This document shows, piece by piece, positions 1 through 6,645 of a stretch of DNA of 9,124 nt. The notes under the pieces are model-generated. The model was not told where the DNA came from, searched no databases, and saw nothing but the letters and a program-made list of their open reading frames with translations. Location: contig JAFQLA010000237.1 in assembly GCA_017396725.1 (NCBI GenBank), positions 1 through 9,124 of the forward strand. Reading direction: 5' to 3'. The DNA comes from Oscillospiraceae bacterium. Its GTDB lineage: Bacteria; Bacillota_A; Clostridia; Oscillospirales; Oscillospiraceae. The translations under genes were made by a program, and so were the position numbers. How positions within the stretch are numbered: position 1 is the stretch's first letter; every line of letters starts with the position of its first letter.

Positions 1-105
1 CGCCACAAACTCTGCCTTGCGGAAGGCAAGGTCGATTCCCTTGAGGGCATGCACATCGCTGCCTGCCGCAGGATAAATTTTCGTAATACCTTTGAGTTCT
101 AACAT
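1..105 (-). CDS. ABC transporter ATP-binding protein, N-terminal fragment
   Basis: Thirty-five codons are visible, reading out of the left edge from an ATG at 105. The protein begins MLELKGITKIYP and continues with a HALKGIDL segment and then EFVA. This is the typical first beta-strand region of MacB/LolD-like ABC ATPases: the aromatic A-loop position sits around 'KIYP', followed by the 'aL.gvdl.f..gEfv' strand just before the Walker A loop. Walker A itself lies outside the window. Members of this family usually energise an FtsX/MacB-type permease that exports peptides, lipoproteins or drugs, but the substrate cannot be judged from this fragment. A purine-rich GGAAGAAGG lies a few bases upstream as ribosome binding site. 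The gene has its own promoter at 145-173 and is separated from the upstream operon by the terminator at 210-244, so it is an independent transcription unit. Confidence 0.8.
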   Translation of the reverse strand, partial: MLELKGITKIYPAAGSDVHALKGIDLAFRKAEFVA

Positions 106-144
106 AGAGAGCCTTCTTCCCTTTGAAAATGAATCTTCCTTACG

Positions 145-173
145 AGAGTATCACCCATATTTTTCCAAGTCAA
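145..173 (-). promoter_or_regulatory. Sigma-A-like promoter for the ABC transporter gene
   Basis: Reading leftward, TTGACT (173-168) is followed by a 17-base spacer and TACTCT (150-145). A TGA directly before that hexamer gives an extended -10 element. The -35 hexamer matches consensus at five of six positions. The -10 is weak (three of six), but the TGn extension and exact spacing compensate. Transcription would start near 138, about 30 bases before the ATG. Confidence 0.55.
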
Positions 174-209
174 TCCCTTCCTGTCACAGTTTACCGACTG
201 TTCATTTTC

Positions 210-244
210 AAAAAAGAGCGATGCCAAAGGCATCGCTCTTTTTT
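210..244 (-). terminator. Rho-independent terminator after the leftward operon
   Basis: A perfect inverted repeat pairs 210-225 with 229-244 around a 3-base loop. Its core is AAGAGCGATGCC against GGCATCGCTCTT. On the minus strand the GC-rich stem is followed by a run of six T, eight bases or so after the stop codon of the PrsA-like gene at 253. The other strand also ends in a T run, so it could work in both directions. It closes the glmU-to-foldase operon and insulates the ABC transporter gene. Confidence 0.9.
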
Positions 245-252
245 TGTTCACT

Positions 253-1320
253 TTAACCCACCGCCATCTGAGAAAGAAGGTTTTCATAGTGCGTCTGGGC
301 GGAAACACCGGCGTAGGAATCGCTGTAGACCACCTCGGCGGTGGCGAGGGATTCCTGAATAAACTCTTCAAAATGCGCCGTGACCACCGCTTCCGTATCC
401 AGAGGCAGGCGCAGAATGATGTGATAGCCGTAGTCAGTGACGAGGATATCGCTGTACTCATATTCGCCCAGCGCCTTGGAGGTGTCGGCAAAACCGGGCA
501 CCAGCGACTCGTCGTCAGCATCGTAGAAGGTGTAGCCCTTGGGACTGGTGGTCATGCCGGGGTCTTCACCGTACTCACTGATATAGCTTTCAAAGAGGGT
601 GACAAGATCCGCATCCCCGCGGTTATCCAGCGCGGCAAGGATCTCCTCAGCCTGACGGAGCTTTGCCGCGGCCTCCTCTTCGGTGCAGGTGCGGATATCG
701 AAGAGCACATGCTTTACGGTGTAAGCGCCGCTGGCGGCGGCAAACTCACCGATCTCCGCTTCGGAGGGATAGAGCTTGCTGGATTCATCTTCATAGAGAG
801 CCATGAGATTATTGTAAAGGTAAACGATGCGGTTGATCTCCTCCATCATAGCAAGGCTGGCGCCCTGCTTGGCCATCTGCTCTTCGTAGGCTGCCATGCC
901 GCCGTAATATTCGGCATAGCCTGCGATGTCAGCGGCGGAGGCGGCAATATCCTCTTCGCTGAGTTCCACCTTGTAATCCTCGGCAAGGCCCTTGATCACC
1001 GCATAGAGAGAGGCGGTCTTCACCGCTTCGCCCTTGATGTATTCATCCATGGTCATGCCGTTTACATCCTGCGTCCAGTCGATGCTGCCGTAATAGGAAA
1101 GCTCACCGCAGCCGTAGCCGATCCAGTAGAAGAATTCTTCCGCCGTTACATCCACGCCGTTGACCGTAAACATCACCGCGTCGGGAGAGATGCCGGTGGT
1201 CTCATAAAGGAAACCTTCCTTCACTTCGCCTTCGTAGTTGACGCCGCCCTTGCCGCAGCCGGCAAGCGTACCGAGGCACAGCACCAGCGCCAGACAAAAT
1301 ACCAACACTTTTTTCATCAT
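253..1320 (-). CDS. PrsA-like foldase lipoprotein (PpiC/parvulin-type peptidyl-prolyl isomerase)
   Basis: The 355-residue product starts MMKKVLVF, has a hydrophobic signal segment (residues 5-18) and a lipobox LAGC with the lipidated cysteine at residue 22. It is therefore anchored to the outer face of the membrane. Residues about 45-190 are a helical, acidic chaperone-like region as in PrsA/SurA N-domains. Residues about 198-307 form a parvulin domain, with YTVKHVLF at 200-207, KGYTF at 261-265 and a closing YGYHIILRLPL at 297-307. The family catalyses prolyl cis-trans isomerisation and helps exported proteins fold. The start overlaps the mfd stop (ATGA), with AAGGAG seven bases upstream, so translation is probably coupled to mfd. 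The ATG one codon later (1317) is an equally possible start. The terminator at 210-244 follows. The foldase role is inferred from domain and lipobox. Calling it prsA itself would be a guess. Confidence 0.85.
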   Translation of the reverse strand: MMKKVLVFCLALVLCLGTLAGCGKGGVNYEGEVKEGFLYETTGISPDAVMFTVNGVDVTAEEFFYWIGYGCGELSYYGSIDWTQDVNGMTMDEYIKGEAVKTASLYAVIKGLAEDYKVELSEEDIAASAADIAGYAEYYGGMAAYEEQMAKQGASLAMMEEINRIVYLYNNLMALYEDESSKLYPSEAEIGEFAAASGAYTVKHVLFDIRTCTEEEAAAKLRQAEEILAALDNRGDADLVTLFESYISEYGEDPGMTTSPKGYTFYDADDESLVPGFADTSKALGEYEYSDILVTDYGYHIILRLPLDTEAVVTAHFEEFIQESLATAEVVYSDSYAGVSAQTHYENLLSQMAVG

Positions 1321-4300
1321 ACTTTTTCTCCTTCGTTCCGCGCCGCAGGCACGGAGAGTTTCATATCTTCCACGAGAGCCAGAGCGCTCGCAAGAACATC
1401 TTCGCCTTTTTTCAGGTGCAGCGTCATCATGGGCTGCTCACCCGAAACGATCCGCAGCCGCTCGCGGTACCTGGGCATGCCGCATACCGCCGCCAAAGCG
1501 GCCACTTCCACGCCGTCCCCCAGCTTCAGCCGGAGTTTGAGTTCCTTCTGGGAAATATCCGTGATGCCAACACCTGCCGCATGCTCTCGCAGCAGCGCCA
1601 CATCCACGAGGGCCATCACCGACTTGGGCGGCTCGCCGTAGCGGTCCAGCAGTTCATCCACCAGCTCGCCTGCCTCCTCCGCCGAGCGGACGGCAGCAAT
1701 ACGGCGGTAAAGATCCATGCGCTGCGCCGCAGAGGGCACATAGCTTTCGGGAATGTTGGCGGAGATGGTAAGGTCTGCCGCGCACTCTACGCGGCGGGGC
1801 TTTTTCACGCCCTGCTCCTCCGTCACCGCCTCTTCCAGCAGCTTCAGGTACATATCGTAACCCACGCTCATCATATAGCCGCTTTGCTCGGGGCCCAGAA
1901 GATTGCCCGCGCCGCGGATCTCAAGGTCGCGCATGGCGATTTTGAAGCCGGAGCCGAACTCCACATACTCGCGGATGGCGCCAAGGCGCTTGGAGGCCAC
2001 CTCTGTCAGGATCTTGCCGGTGCGGTAAGTCATGTAGGCAAAGGCACGGCGGTGGCTGCGGCCGATGCGGCCGCGGATCTGATGGAGCTGAGCAAGCCCC
2101 ATTTTATCCGCATCCTCAATGATGAGGGTATTGACATTGGGGATATCGATGCCGGTTTCGATGATGGTGGTGCACACCAGCACATCTGCCTCCCCATCCA
2201 CCATTTCCCGCATGACGGAGGAGAGCTGCTGCTCGCTCATTTTGCCGTGGCCCACCACCACACGCACATCCTCACCCAGCATCTCCGAAATGCGAAGGGC
2301 GGTGCGGTCGATGGTCTCCACACGGTTATGAAGATAGAAGATCTGCCCGCCGCGGGCGATCTCACGGCGCATGGCCTCCGCCAGCATGCCCCAATCGTGC
2401 TCCAGCACATAGGTCTGTACCGGCTGGCGGTCACGGGGCGGCTCTTCGATGGTGCTCATGTCGCGGATGCCCGAAAGAGCCATATTCAGCGTGCGGGGAA
2501 TGGGGGTAGCCGTCAGGGTGAGAACATCCACCTGCCGGCTCATTTCCTTGAGCTTTTCCTTGTGGGTCACGCCGAAGCGCTGCTCTTCATCGATAATAAG
2601 GAGCCCCAGATCACGGAACTTGATGGTTTTTTGCAGCAGACGGTGGGTGCCGATCAAAAGGTCGATCTTGCCCGCCTCCAGCCGCTTGAGGATATCTGCC
2701 GTCTGCTTGGGAGAGCGGAAACGGGAGAGCACCTCGATATTCACAGGGAAATTGCGGAATCGGCTCATAGCCGTGGTGTAGTGCTGCTGGGCAAGGACGG
2801 TGGTGGGCACCAGAATGGCCGCCTGCTTTCCGTCCAGCACGCATTTCATCACCGCGCGGAGGGCCACCTCCGTCTTGCCGTAGCCCACATCGCCGCAGAG
2901 CAGACGGTCCATGGGACGGGCGCTTTCCATATCCCCCTTGATCTCGGCGATGCAGCGGAGCTGATCGTCGGTCTCATCGTAGTCAAAAGCCTCTTCAAAT
3001 TCCTGCTGCCACGGGGAATCGGGAGAAAAGGCAAACCCCGGTTCTTTCTGCCGCTGGGCATAGAGGGCAATAAGACCTTTGGCAAGATCCTTTGCCGCCG
3101 CCTTGGCGCGGCTCTTTGTCTTGGCCCAATCGGTGCCGCCCAGCTTGTTGAGCCGCATCTTCTCGGTATCGTCCCCGCCGCCGATATATTTGGAGACAAG
3201 ATCCAGCGAGGTGGCAGGCACATAGAGGCAATCGCTGCCTGCGTACACGATGCGGATATAGTCTTTTTCCACGCCGTCCACCGGCATGCGGACGATGCCC
3301 GTAAAGCGGCCCACACCGTGGTGCACATGCACCACCAGATCGCCGGGGGTCAGGTCGGTATAGGACTGGAGCTTCTCCCCCGCGCTTACCTTGGCGCCCC
3401 GCTTTGCCTTGCGGACATTGGGCGCGGAAAGCTGACCTTCCGACAAGATAGCCAGCCCCAGCGCGGGATATTCCGCGCCGCCGGAGAGCGCGCCCACGGC
3501 GATACGGATCTGTCCCGCCTTGGGAAGATGGGTGAGATTCACATCCAGCGCCACCGTAAGGCCCTTATCCTCCAAAAGCCGCTGGAGATTGCGGCCGCGG
3601 CCCTCGCTGCCGCAAAGCACCACCACCGCGGAAGAAGAAGCGCGGTACTGCTCCAGATCGCTGCGGGCGGTCTCAAAGCTGCCGCCGTAAGAAGGCAGCT
3701 GTTTTGTCATCACAGAGAGCAGGCCCTTGGGCGCCACCGCGTAGCGGGATGTAGGCAGCGCGTCCAGAAGGCAGGCATCGTAAAGGCGGGTCTTTTCCCA
3801 AAATTCATGCTCCGAGAGCATCAGCTCCGAAAAATCTCCCGCAAGGATCTCGCTCTCCGTCAGGACTTTCACATCTTCCCGCCAAAGAGCGATCTCATTT
3901 TTTACCGCTTCGCCCACACGGGCACTTTCGGAAAATACCACCAACGCGTTTTCGGGAAGATAGTCCCACGCGGTGGAAAATCCGCCGTAGACCGCCACCA
4001 TATAGCGGTCCCTCCCGCCGAAGAGCACGCCCTGCGCAAGGGCATCGGCATCGGCAAGGAGCGCGCGGGAAAGCTTTTTCGTCTCACTCTTTCCTCCAAG
4101 CCTCTGGGCAAGTCTGGTGAGCTTTTCCGCTGTGTTTTCCCCGTAATGGAAAAGCACCTCCGCCGCCGGCAGCACCGTGGCAGATCCAATATTTTTCGTG
4201 CGGCGCTGGGAGGCCACATCGAAATGGCCCATAGCGTCGATCTCGTCATCAAAAAACTCACAGCGCACAGGAAGGGGCATCTCGGGAGAATACACATCCA

Positions 4301-4838
4301 GAATGCCGCCGCGCAGGGCAAACTGCCCCGGGCCTTCCACCGCTTCAGCGCGGGTATAGCCCGCCCGCACCAGCTTATCCGTCAGTTCCTTCAGGTCATA
4401 CTGCCCGCCCACTTCCAGCGAAAACGCCGCCGAGCGCAGCACCTCTTTGGGCATAGTGCGCATCATCAGCGCGCGGGGCGTGGTTACCACGGCGCCTTTG
4501 GGCGCGGTAAGGAGGGCATGGAGCGCCGCAATACGCCGATGCTCCCAGCCGTGGGAGGCGGAAACGGGATGGAACTGCCACTCGCGCCCCGCAAGGGTCA
4601 TGACCTGCTTTTCCCCCATAAGGGCGGCAAGGTCTCCGGCAGCGCGTTCAGCCTCCTTCTCCCCCGTGCAAATGAAAACGACAGGGCGCTGCATGGCATT
4701 TGCCGCTGCCGCGGCAAAAATCGACTGATTCACGCCGCCAAGGCCGGTAACAGCAACCGGCGTTTCCCCGCGGTGCAGGTGTTCCTGCGCGGCGGCAAAC
4801 TCACTCATAGACCAGATTTTTTCCAAAAGCCGGATCAT
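1317..4838 (-). CDS. mfd: Transcription-repair coupling factor Mfd
   Basis: Mfd is an ATP-driven DNA translocase that pushes stalled RNA polymerase off damaged DNA and recruits UvrA. The 1173-residue length fits the family (B. subtilis about 1177). In order, counted from the ATG at 4838: a UvrB-like N-terminal module with the usual degenerate nucleotide loop (GLGGVNQS near 32-39); a polymerase-interaction domain beginning LTPGDLVVHVHHGVG at about 496; helicase motifs GDVGYGKTE (Walker A, 649-657), DEEQ (750-753), TATPIPRTL (776-784) and QIRGRIGRS (920-928); and the C-terminal TRCF domain at about 1015-1125. All key motifs look intact. An in-frame ATG at 4847 would add three residues, but AAAGGAG (4854-4848) touches it directly and sits nine bases before the ATG at 4838, which I therefore prefer. 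The gene is 113 bases downstream of pth and overlaps the foldase gene by 4 bp. Confidence 0.97.
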   Translation of the reverse strand: MIRLLEKIWSMSEFAAAQEHLHRGETPVAVTGLGGVNQSIFAAAAANAMQRPVVFICTGEKEAERAAGDLAALMGEKQVMTLAGREWQFHPVSASHGWEHRRIAALHALLTAPKGAVVTTPRALMMRTMPKEVLRSAAFSLEVGGQYDLKELTDKLVRAGYTRAEAVEGPGQFALRGGILDVYSPEMPLPVRCEFFDDEIDAMGHFDVASQRRTKNIGSATVLPAAEVLFHYGENTAEKLTRLAQRLGGKSETKKLSRALLADADALAQGVLFGGRDRYMVAVYGGFSTAWDYLPENALVVFSESARVGEAVKNEIALWREDVKVLTESEILAGDFSELMLSEHEFWEKTRLYDACLLDALPTSRYAVAPKGLLSVMTKQLPSYGGSFETARSDLEQYRASSSAVVVLCGSEGRGRNLQRLLEDKGLTVALDVNLTHLPKAGQIRIAVGALSGGAEYPALGLAILSEGQLSAPNVRKAKRGAKVSAGEKLQSYTDLTPGDLVVHVHHGVGRFTGIVRMPVDGVEKDYIRIVYAGSDCLYVPATSLDLVSKYIGGGDDTEKMRLNKLGGTDWAKTKSRAKAAAKDLAKGLIALYAQRQKEPGFAFSPDSPWQQEFEEAFDYDETDDQLRCIAEIKGDMESARPMDRLLCGDVGYGKTEVALRAVMKCVLDGKQAAILVPTTVLAQQHYTTAMSRFRNFPVNIEVLSRFRSPKQTADILKRLEAGKIDLLIGTHRLLQKTIKFRDLGLLIIDEEQRFGVTHKEKLKEMSRQVDVLTLTATPIPRTLNMALSGIRDMSTIEEPPRDRQPVQTYVLEHDWGMLAEAMRREIARGGQIFYLHNRVETIDRTALRISEMLGEDVRVVVGHGKMSEQQLSSVMREMVDGEADVLVCTTIIETGIDIPNVNTLIIEDADKMGLAQLHQIRGRIGRSHRRAFAYMTYRTGKILTEVASKRLGAIREYVEFGSGFKIAMRDLEIRGAGNLLGPEQSGYMMSVGYDMYLKLLEEAVTEEQGVKKPRRVECAADLTISANIPESYVPSAAQRMDLYRRIAAVRSAEEAGELVDELLDRYGEPPKSVMALVDVALLREHAAGVGITDISQKELKLRLKLGDGVEVAALAAVCGMPRYRERLRIVSGEQPMMTLHLKKGEDVLASALALVEDMKLSVPAARNEGEKV

Positions 4839-4847
4839 GCGCCCCAT

Positions 4848-4854
4848 CTCCTTT
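4848..4854 (-). promoter_or_regulatory. Ribosome binding site of mfd, decides the start
   Basis: AAAGGAG on the minus strand ends immediately before the ATG at 4847, leaving no spacer. It lies nine bases before the next in-frame ATG at 4838. Only the second spacing is usable by the ribosome, so the shorter protein is favoured. Confidence 0.7.
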
Positions 4855-4902
4855 CTTCTTTTCTATATCTATCCCCAAAAAGGGATCAAAATGCACGACA
4901 AA

Positions 4903-4937
4903 GCGCAGCCCGCATCCCAAGGGGGGAGGGGCTGTGC
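4903..4937. terminator. Hairpin between pth and mfd, possible weak or antisense terminator
   Basis: GCGCAGCCC (4903-4911) can pair with GGGCTGTGC (4929-4937) with a single mismatch (a G-T wobble or an A-C clash, depending on strand). The loop is about 17 bases. On the plus strand the stem is followed by CTCTTTTT, the layout of an intrinsic terminator for rightward transcripts. On the minus strand, the direction of pth and mfd, the downstream side has only scattered T, so termination of the operon here would be partial at best. A weak TTGATC/TATAGA pair just before the mfd ribosome binding site could be a secondary promoter, but its leader would be implausibly short. Confidence 0.35.
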
Positions 4938-4951
4938 CTCTTTTTCGTTAT

Positions 4952-5548
4952 TTATCCGTTGAAACGGTTCATAGCCGTGGGAACATCTTTTTCAATAATG
5001 CATGCCGCCGCGTCCACCGCTTTGGCGGTGATGGGCAGCAGCGCCTTTTTATCCTCAGCGGAGATCTTGCCGATGACCCAGTCCACCATCTCGTGCTCGG
5101 GGTGCGCAGGCGCGCCCACACCGATCTTCACACGGGGAAACCGGTCGGAGCCCAGATGGGAGATGATGCTCTTGATGCCATTGTGTCCGCCGGCAGAACC
5201 GGAGGGCCGCACACGGAGCTTGCCCACAGGCAAAGACACATCGTCATAGATCACGATGACTCTTTCCGGCGGGATCTTGTAAAAGCGGGCCGCTTCGCCC
5301 ACCGCCTCACCGGAGAGGTTCATATAGGTCTGAGGCTTCATGGCAAGGACCTGCTCGCCGCCTAAGGTGCAGGTGGCGGTGAGGGCCTTGTACTTGAGAC
5401 GGTTGATGCGGATCTTGATCTTTTCCTCCAGCGCGTCCGCCGCCCAGAAGCCCATGTTGTGCCGGGTATTTTCATATTCTTTTCCGGGGTTTCCCAAAAA
5501 GACCACCAGCCAGGAAACACCGCCGGATCTCGCGCGATTAAACCACAT
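4952..5548 (-). CDS. pth: Peptidyl-tRNA hydrolase
   Basis: Pth cleaves the ester bond of peptidyl-tRNAs that drop off the ribosome, recycling tRNA in the cytoplasm. The 198-residue product has the family signature FLGNPGKEYENTRHNMGF. The expected catalytic set is present: His30 (E. coli His20), Asn20 (Asn10), Asn77 in MNLSG, Asp102 in YDDVSLP and Asn123 in GGHNGIK. The N-terminus carries about 12 more residues than E. coli before the first strand (MWFNRARSGGVSW). The start is the ATG at 5548, because GGGAG sits five bases upstream. A TTG at 5560 is in frame but lies upstream of that site. A strong hairpin (5567-5596) precedes the ribosome binding site. Codon use is like its neighbours except for one TTA leucine codon at 5363-5365. 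The neighbours prs and mfd match the Firmicutes order, where B. subtilis calls this gene spoVC. Confidence 0.96.
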   Translation of the reverse strand: MWFNRARSGGVSWLVVFLGNPGKEYENTRHNMGFWAADALEEKIKIRINRLKYKALTATCTLGGEQVLAMKPQTYMNLSGEAVGEAARFYKIPPERVIVIYDDVSLPVGKLRVRPSGSAGGHNGIKSIISHLGSDRFPRVKIGVGAPAHPEHEMVDWVIGKISAEDKKALLPITAKAVDAAACIIEKDVPTAMNRFNG

Positions 5549-5566
5549 AGTTACTCCCAAAACCAG

Positions 5567-5596
5567 TGCGAGGCAGGAGTTCCCTCCCGCCTCGCA
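5567..5596 (-). repeat. Stable 13-bp hairpin with GGAA tetraloop between prs and pth
   Basis: On the minus strand TGCGAGGCGGGAG pairs with CTCCTGCCTCGCA over 13 base pairs (one G-T wobble) around the loop GGAA. This is a GNRA-type tetraloop only in the operon's transcript. It is followed by CTGG and only four T before the pth ribosome binding site. It could therefore be a leaky terminator or an RNA-processing or 3'-end-protecting hairpin that sets different levels of prs and pth mRNA. The structure is seen directly. Its function is inferred. Confidence 0.7.
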
Positions 5597-5613
5597 GCAT
5601 AAGTACTCTTAGA

Positions 5614-6573
5614 TTAACGGAACAGCTTGGAAACGGAGATTTCCTGATAGATGCGCTCGATAGCTTCTGCGAACATGGGAGCCACGGAGAGGTACTTGAT
5701 CTTGGGGCAAGCCTCGGGATCCACAGCGGGAATGGTATCGAGGAAAGCGATCTCTTCGATGACGCTGTTGGAAAGGCGCTCCAGAGCGGGGCCGGAAAGA
5801 ACACCGTGGGATGCGCAGGCATAAACGCTCTTGGCGCCGCCCACTTCCACGATAGCCTTGGCTGCGTTGCACAGGGAGCCTGCGGTATCGACCATGTCGT
5901 CGAAGAGGATGCAGTCCTTGCCTGCTACATCGCCGATGACGTTCATAACTTCGCTCTGGTTAGCCTTCTGGCGGCGCTTATCCACGATAGCCAGATTCAT
6001 GTGCAGCTTCTGAGCGAAAGCGCGGGCGCGGGCAACGGAGCCGACGTCGGGAGAGACTACCACCATGTCTTCGCACTTGGCGCCGAACTTCTTTGCATAG
6101 TAATCCACAAAGATGGGGTTGCCTACCAGATGGTCAACAGGGATATCAAAGAAGCCCTGGATCTGGGATGCGTGCAGATCCATGGTGAGAACGCGGTCAG
6201 CACCGGCAGCTACCAGCATGTTGGCAACCAGCTTTGCGCTGATGGGGTCACGGGCCTTGGCCTTGCGGTCCTGACGGGCATAGCCGAAATAGGGAATAAC
6301 CGCATTGATACGGCCTGCGGAAGCGCGGCGGGCAGCATCGATCATAACCAGCAGCTCAACGAGGCTGTCGTTGACGGGCTTGCAGGTAGAGTTGATGATA
6401 AATACATCGCTGCCGCGAACGGATTCATACAGGGAAACGGCAACTTCGCCGTCTGCAAACTTCTTGACTTCAGCTTCGCCCATGGCGATGCCCATCTCGC
6501 GGCAGATAGCTTCTGCCAGAGCGGGATTGGAACTGCCGGTGAAAATCTTGATGTCCTTGCCGTGAGAAATCAT
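5614..6573 (-). CDS. prs: Ribose-phosphate pyrophosphokinase (PRPP synthetase)
   Basis: Prs transfers pyrophosphate from ATP to ribose 5-phosphate, making PRPP for purine, pyrimidine, histidine, tryptophan and NAD synthesis in the cytoplasm. The 319 residues match the family (B. subtilis 317). Visible features, counted from the ATG at 6573: FADGE near 39-43; YFGYARQDRK at 95-104 (ATP-binding loop); DLHASQIQGFFDIP beginning at 132 (cation-binding His); KRR at 199-201 (flexible catalytic loop); and the PRPP-binding loop DDMVDTAGS at 225-233. These are class I features. An in-frame ATG at 6588 would add five residues. However, GGAGG (6586-6582) overlaps that codon and is spaced eight bases from the ATG at 6573, so I chose the latter. 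The gene lies 72 bases after glmU and 65 before pth. Its codons lean to CTG, AAG and GAA, as expected for strong expression. Confidence 0.97.
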   Translation of the reverse strand: MISHGKDIKIFTGSSNPALAEAICREMGIAMGEAEVKKFADGEVAVSLYESVRGSDVFIINSTCKPVNDSLVELLVMIDAARRASAGRINAVIPYFGYARQDRKAKARDPISAKLVANMLVAAGADRVLTMDLHASQIQGFFDIPVDHLVGNPIFVDYYAKKFGAKCEDMVVVSPDVGSVARARAFAQKLHMNLAIVDKRRQKANQSEVMNVIGDVAGKDCILFDDMVDTAGSLCNAAKAIVEVGGAKSVYACASHGVLSGPALERLSNSVIEEIAFLDTIPAVDPEACPKIKYLSVAPMFAEAIERIYQEISVSKLFR

Positions 6574-6581
6574 GTCGAAAT

Positions 6582-6586
6582 CCTCC
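6582..6586 (-). promoter_or_regulatory. Ribosome binding site of prs, decides the start
   Basis: GGAGG on the minus strand overlaps an in-frame ATG at 6588 and stands eight bases before the ATG at 6573. The only candidate site for the upstream ATG (GAAGG) is one base away from it, too close to work. The downstream ATG is therefore preferred. Confidence 0.65.
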
Positions 6587-6645
6587 ATACCTTCTTTTCG
6601 TTGTTTATTACCGTTTCCCCCTCCACGGGGATAAATTCCTTGGTT

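Noticed and set aside
244..1641. A 465-codon plus-strand frame antisense to the foldase gene
   Set aside because: It starts inside the terminator tail, is codon-aligned with the foldase gene, and has no recognisable domain.
1416..5249. A 1277-codon open frame on the plus strand, antisense to mfd and part of pth
   Set aside because: Its codons align exactly with those of mfd in reverse, so it is open only because mfd lacks TTA, CTA and TCA codons. The product is His/Arg/Ala-rich with no domain, and has no ribosome binding site. mfd is unmistakable.
5979..5987. TTATCCACG, close to a DnaA box
   Set aside because: A single copy inside the prs coding sequence, with no cluster of boxes or AT-rich unwinding element around it.
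6589..6645. Possible hairpin in the glmU-prs gap (CCCC/GGGG, CCGT/ACGG)
   Set aside because: Only four or five base pairs in mutually exclusive pairings, with no T tract.
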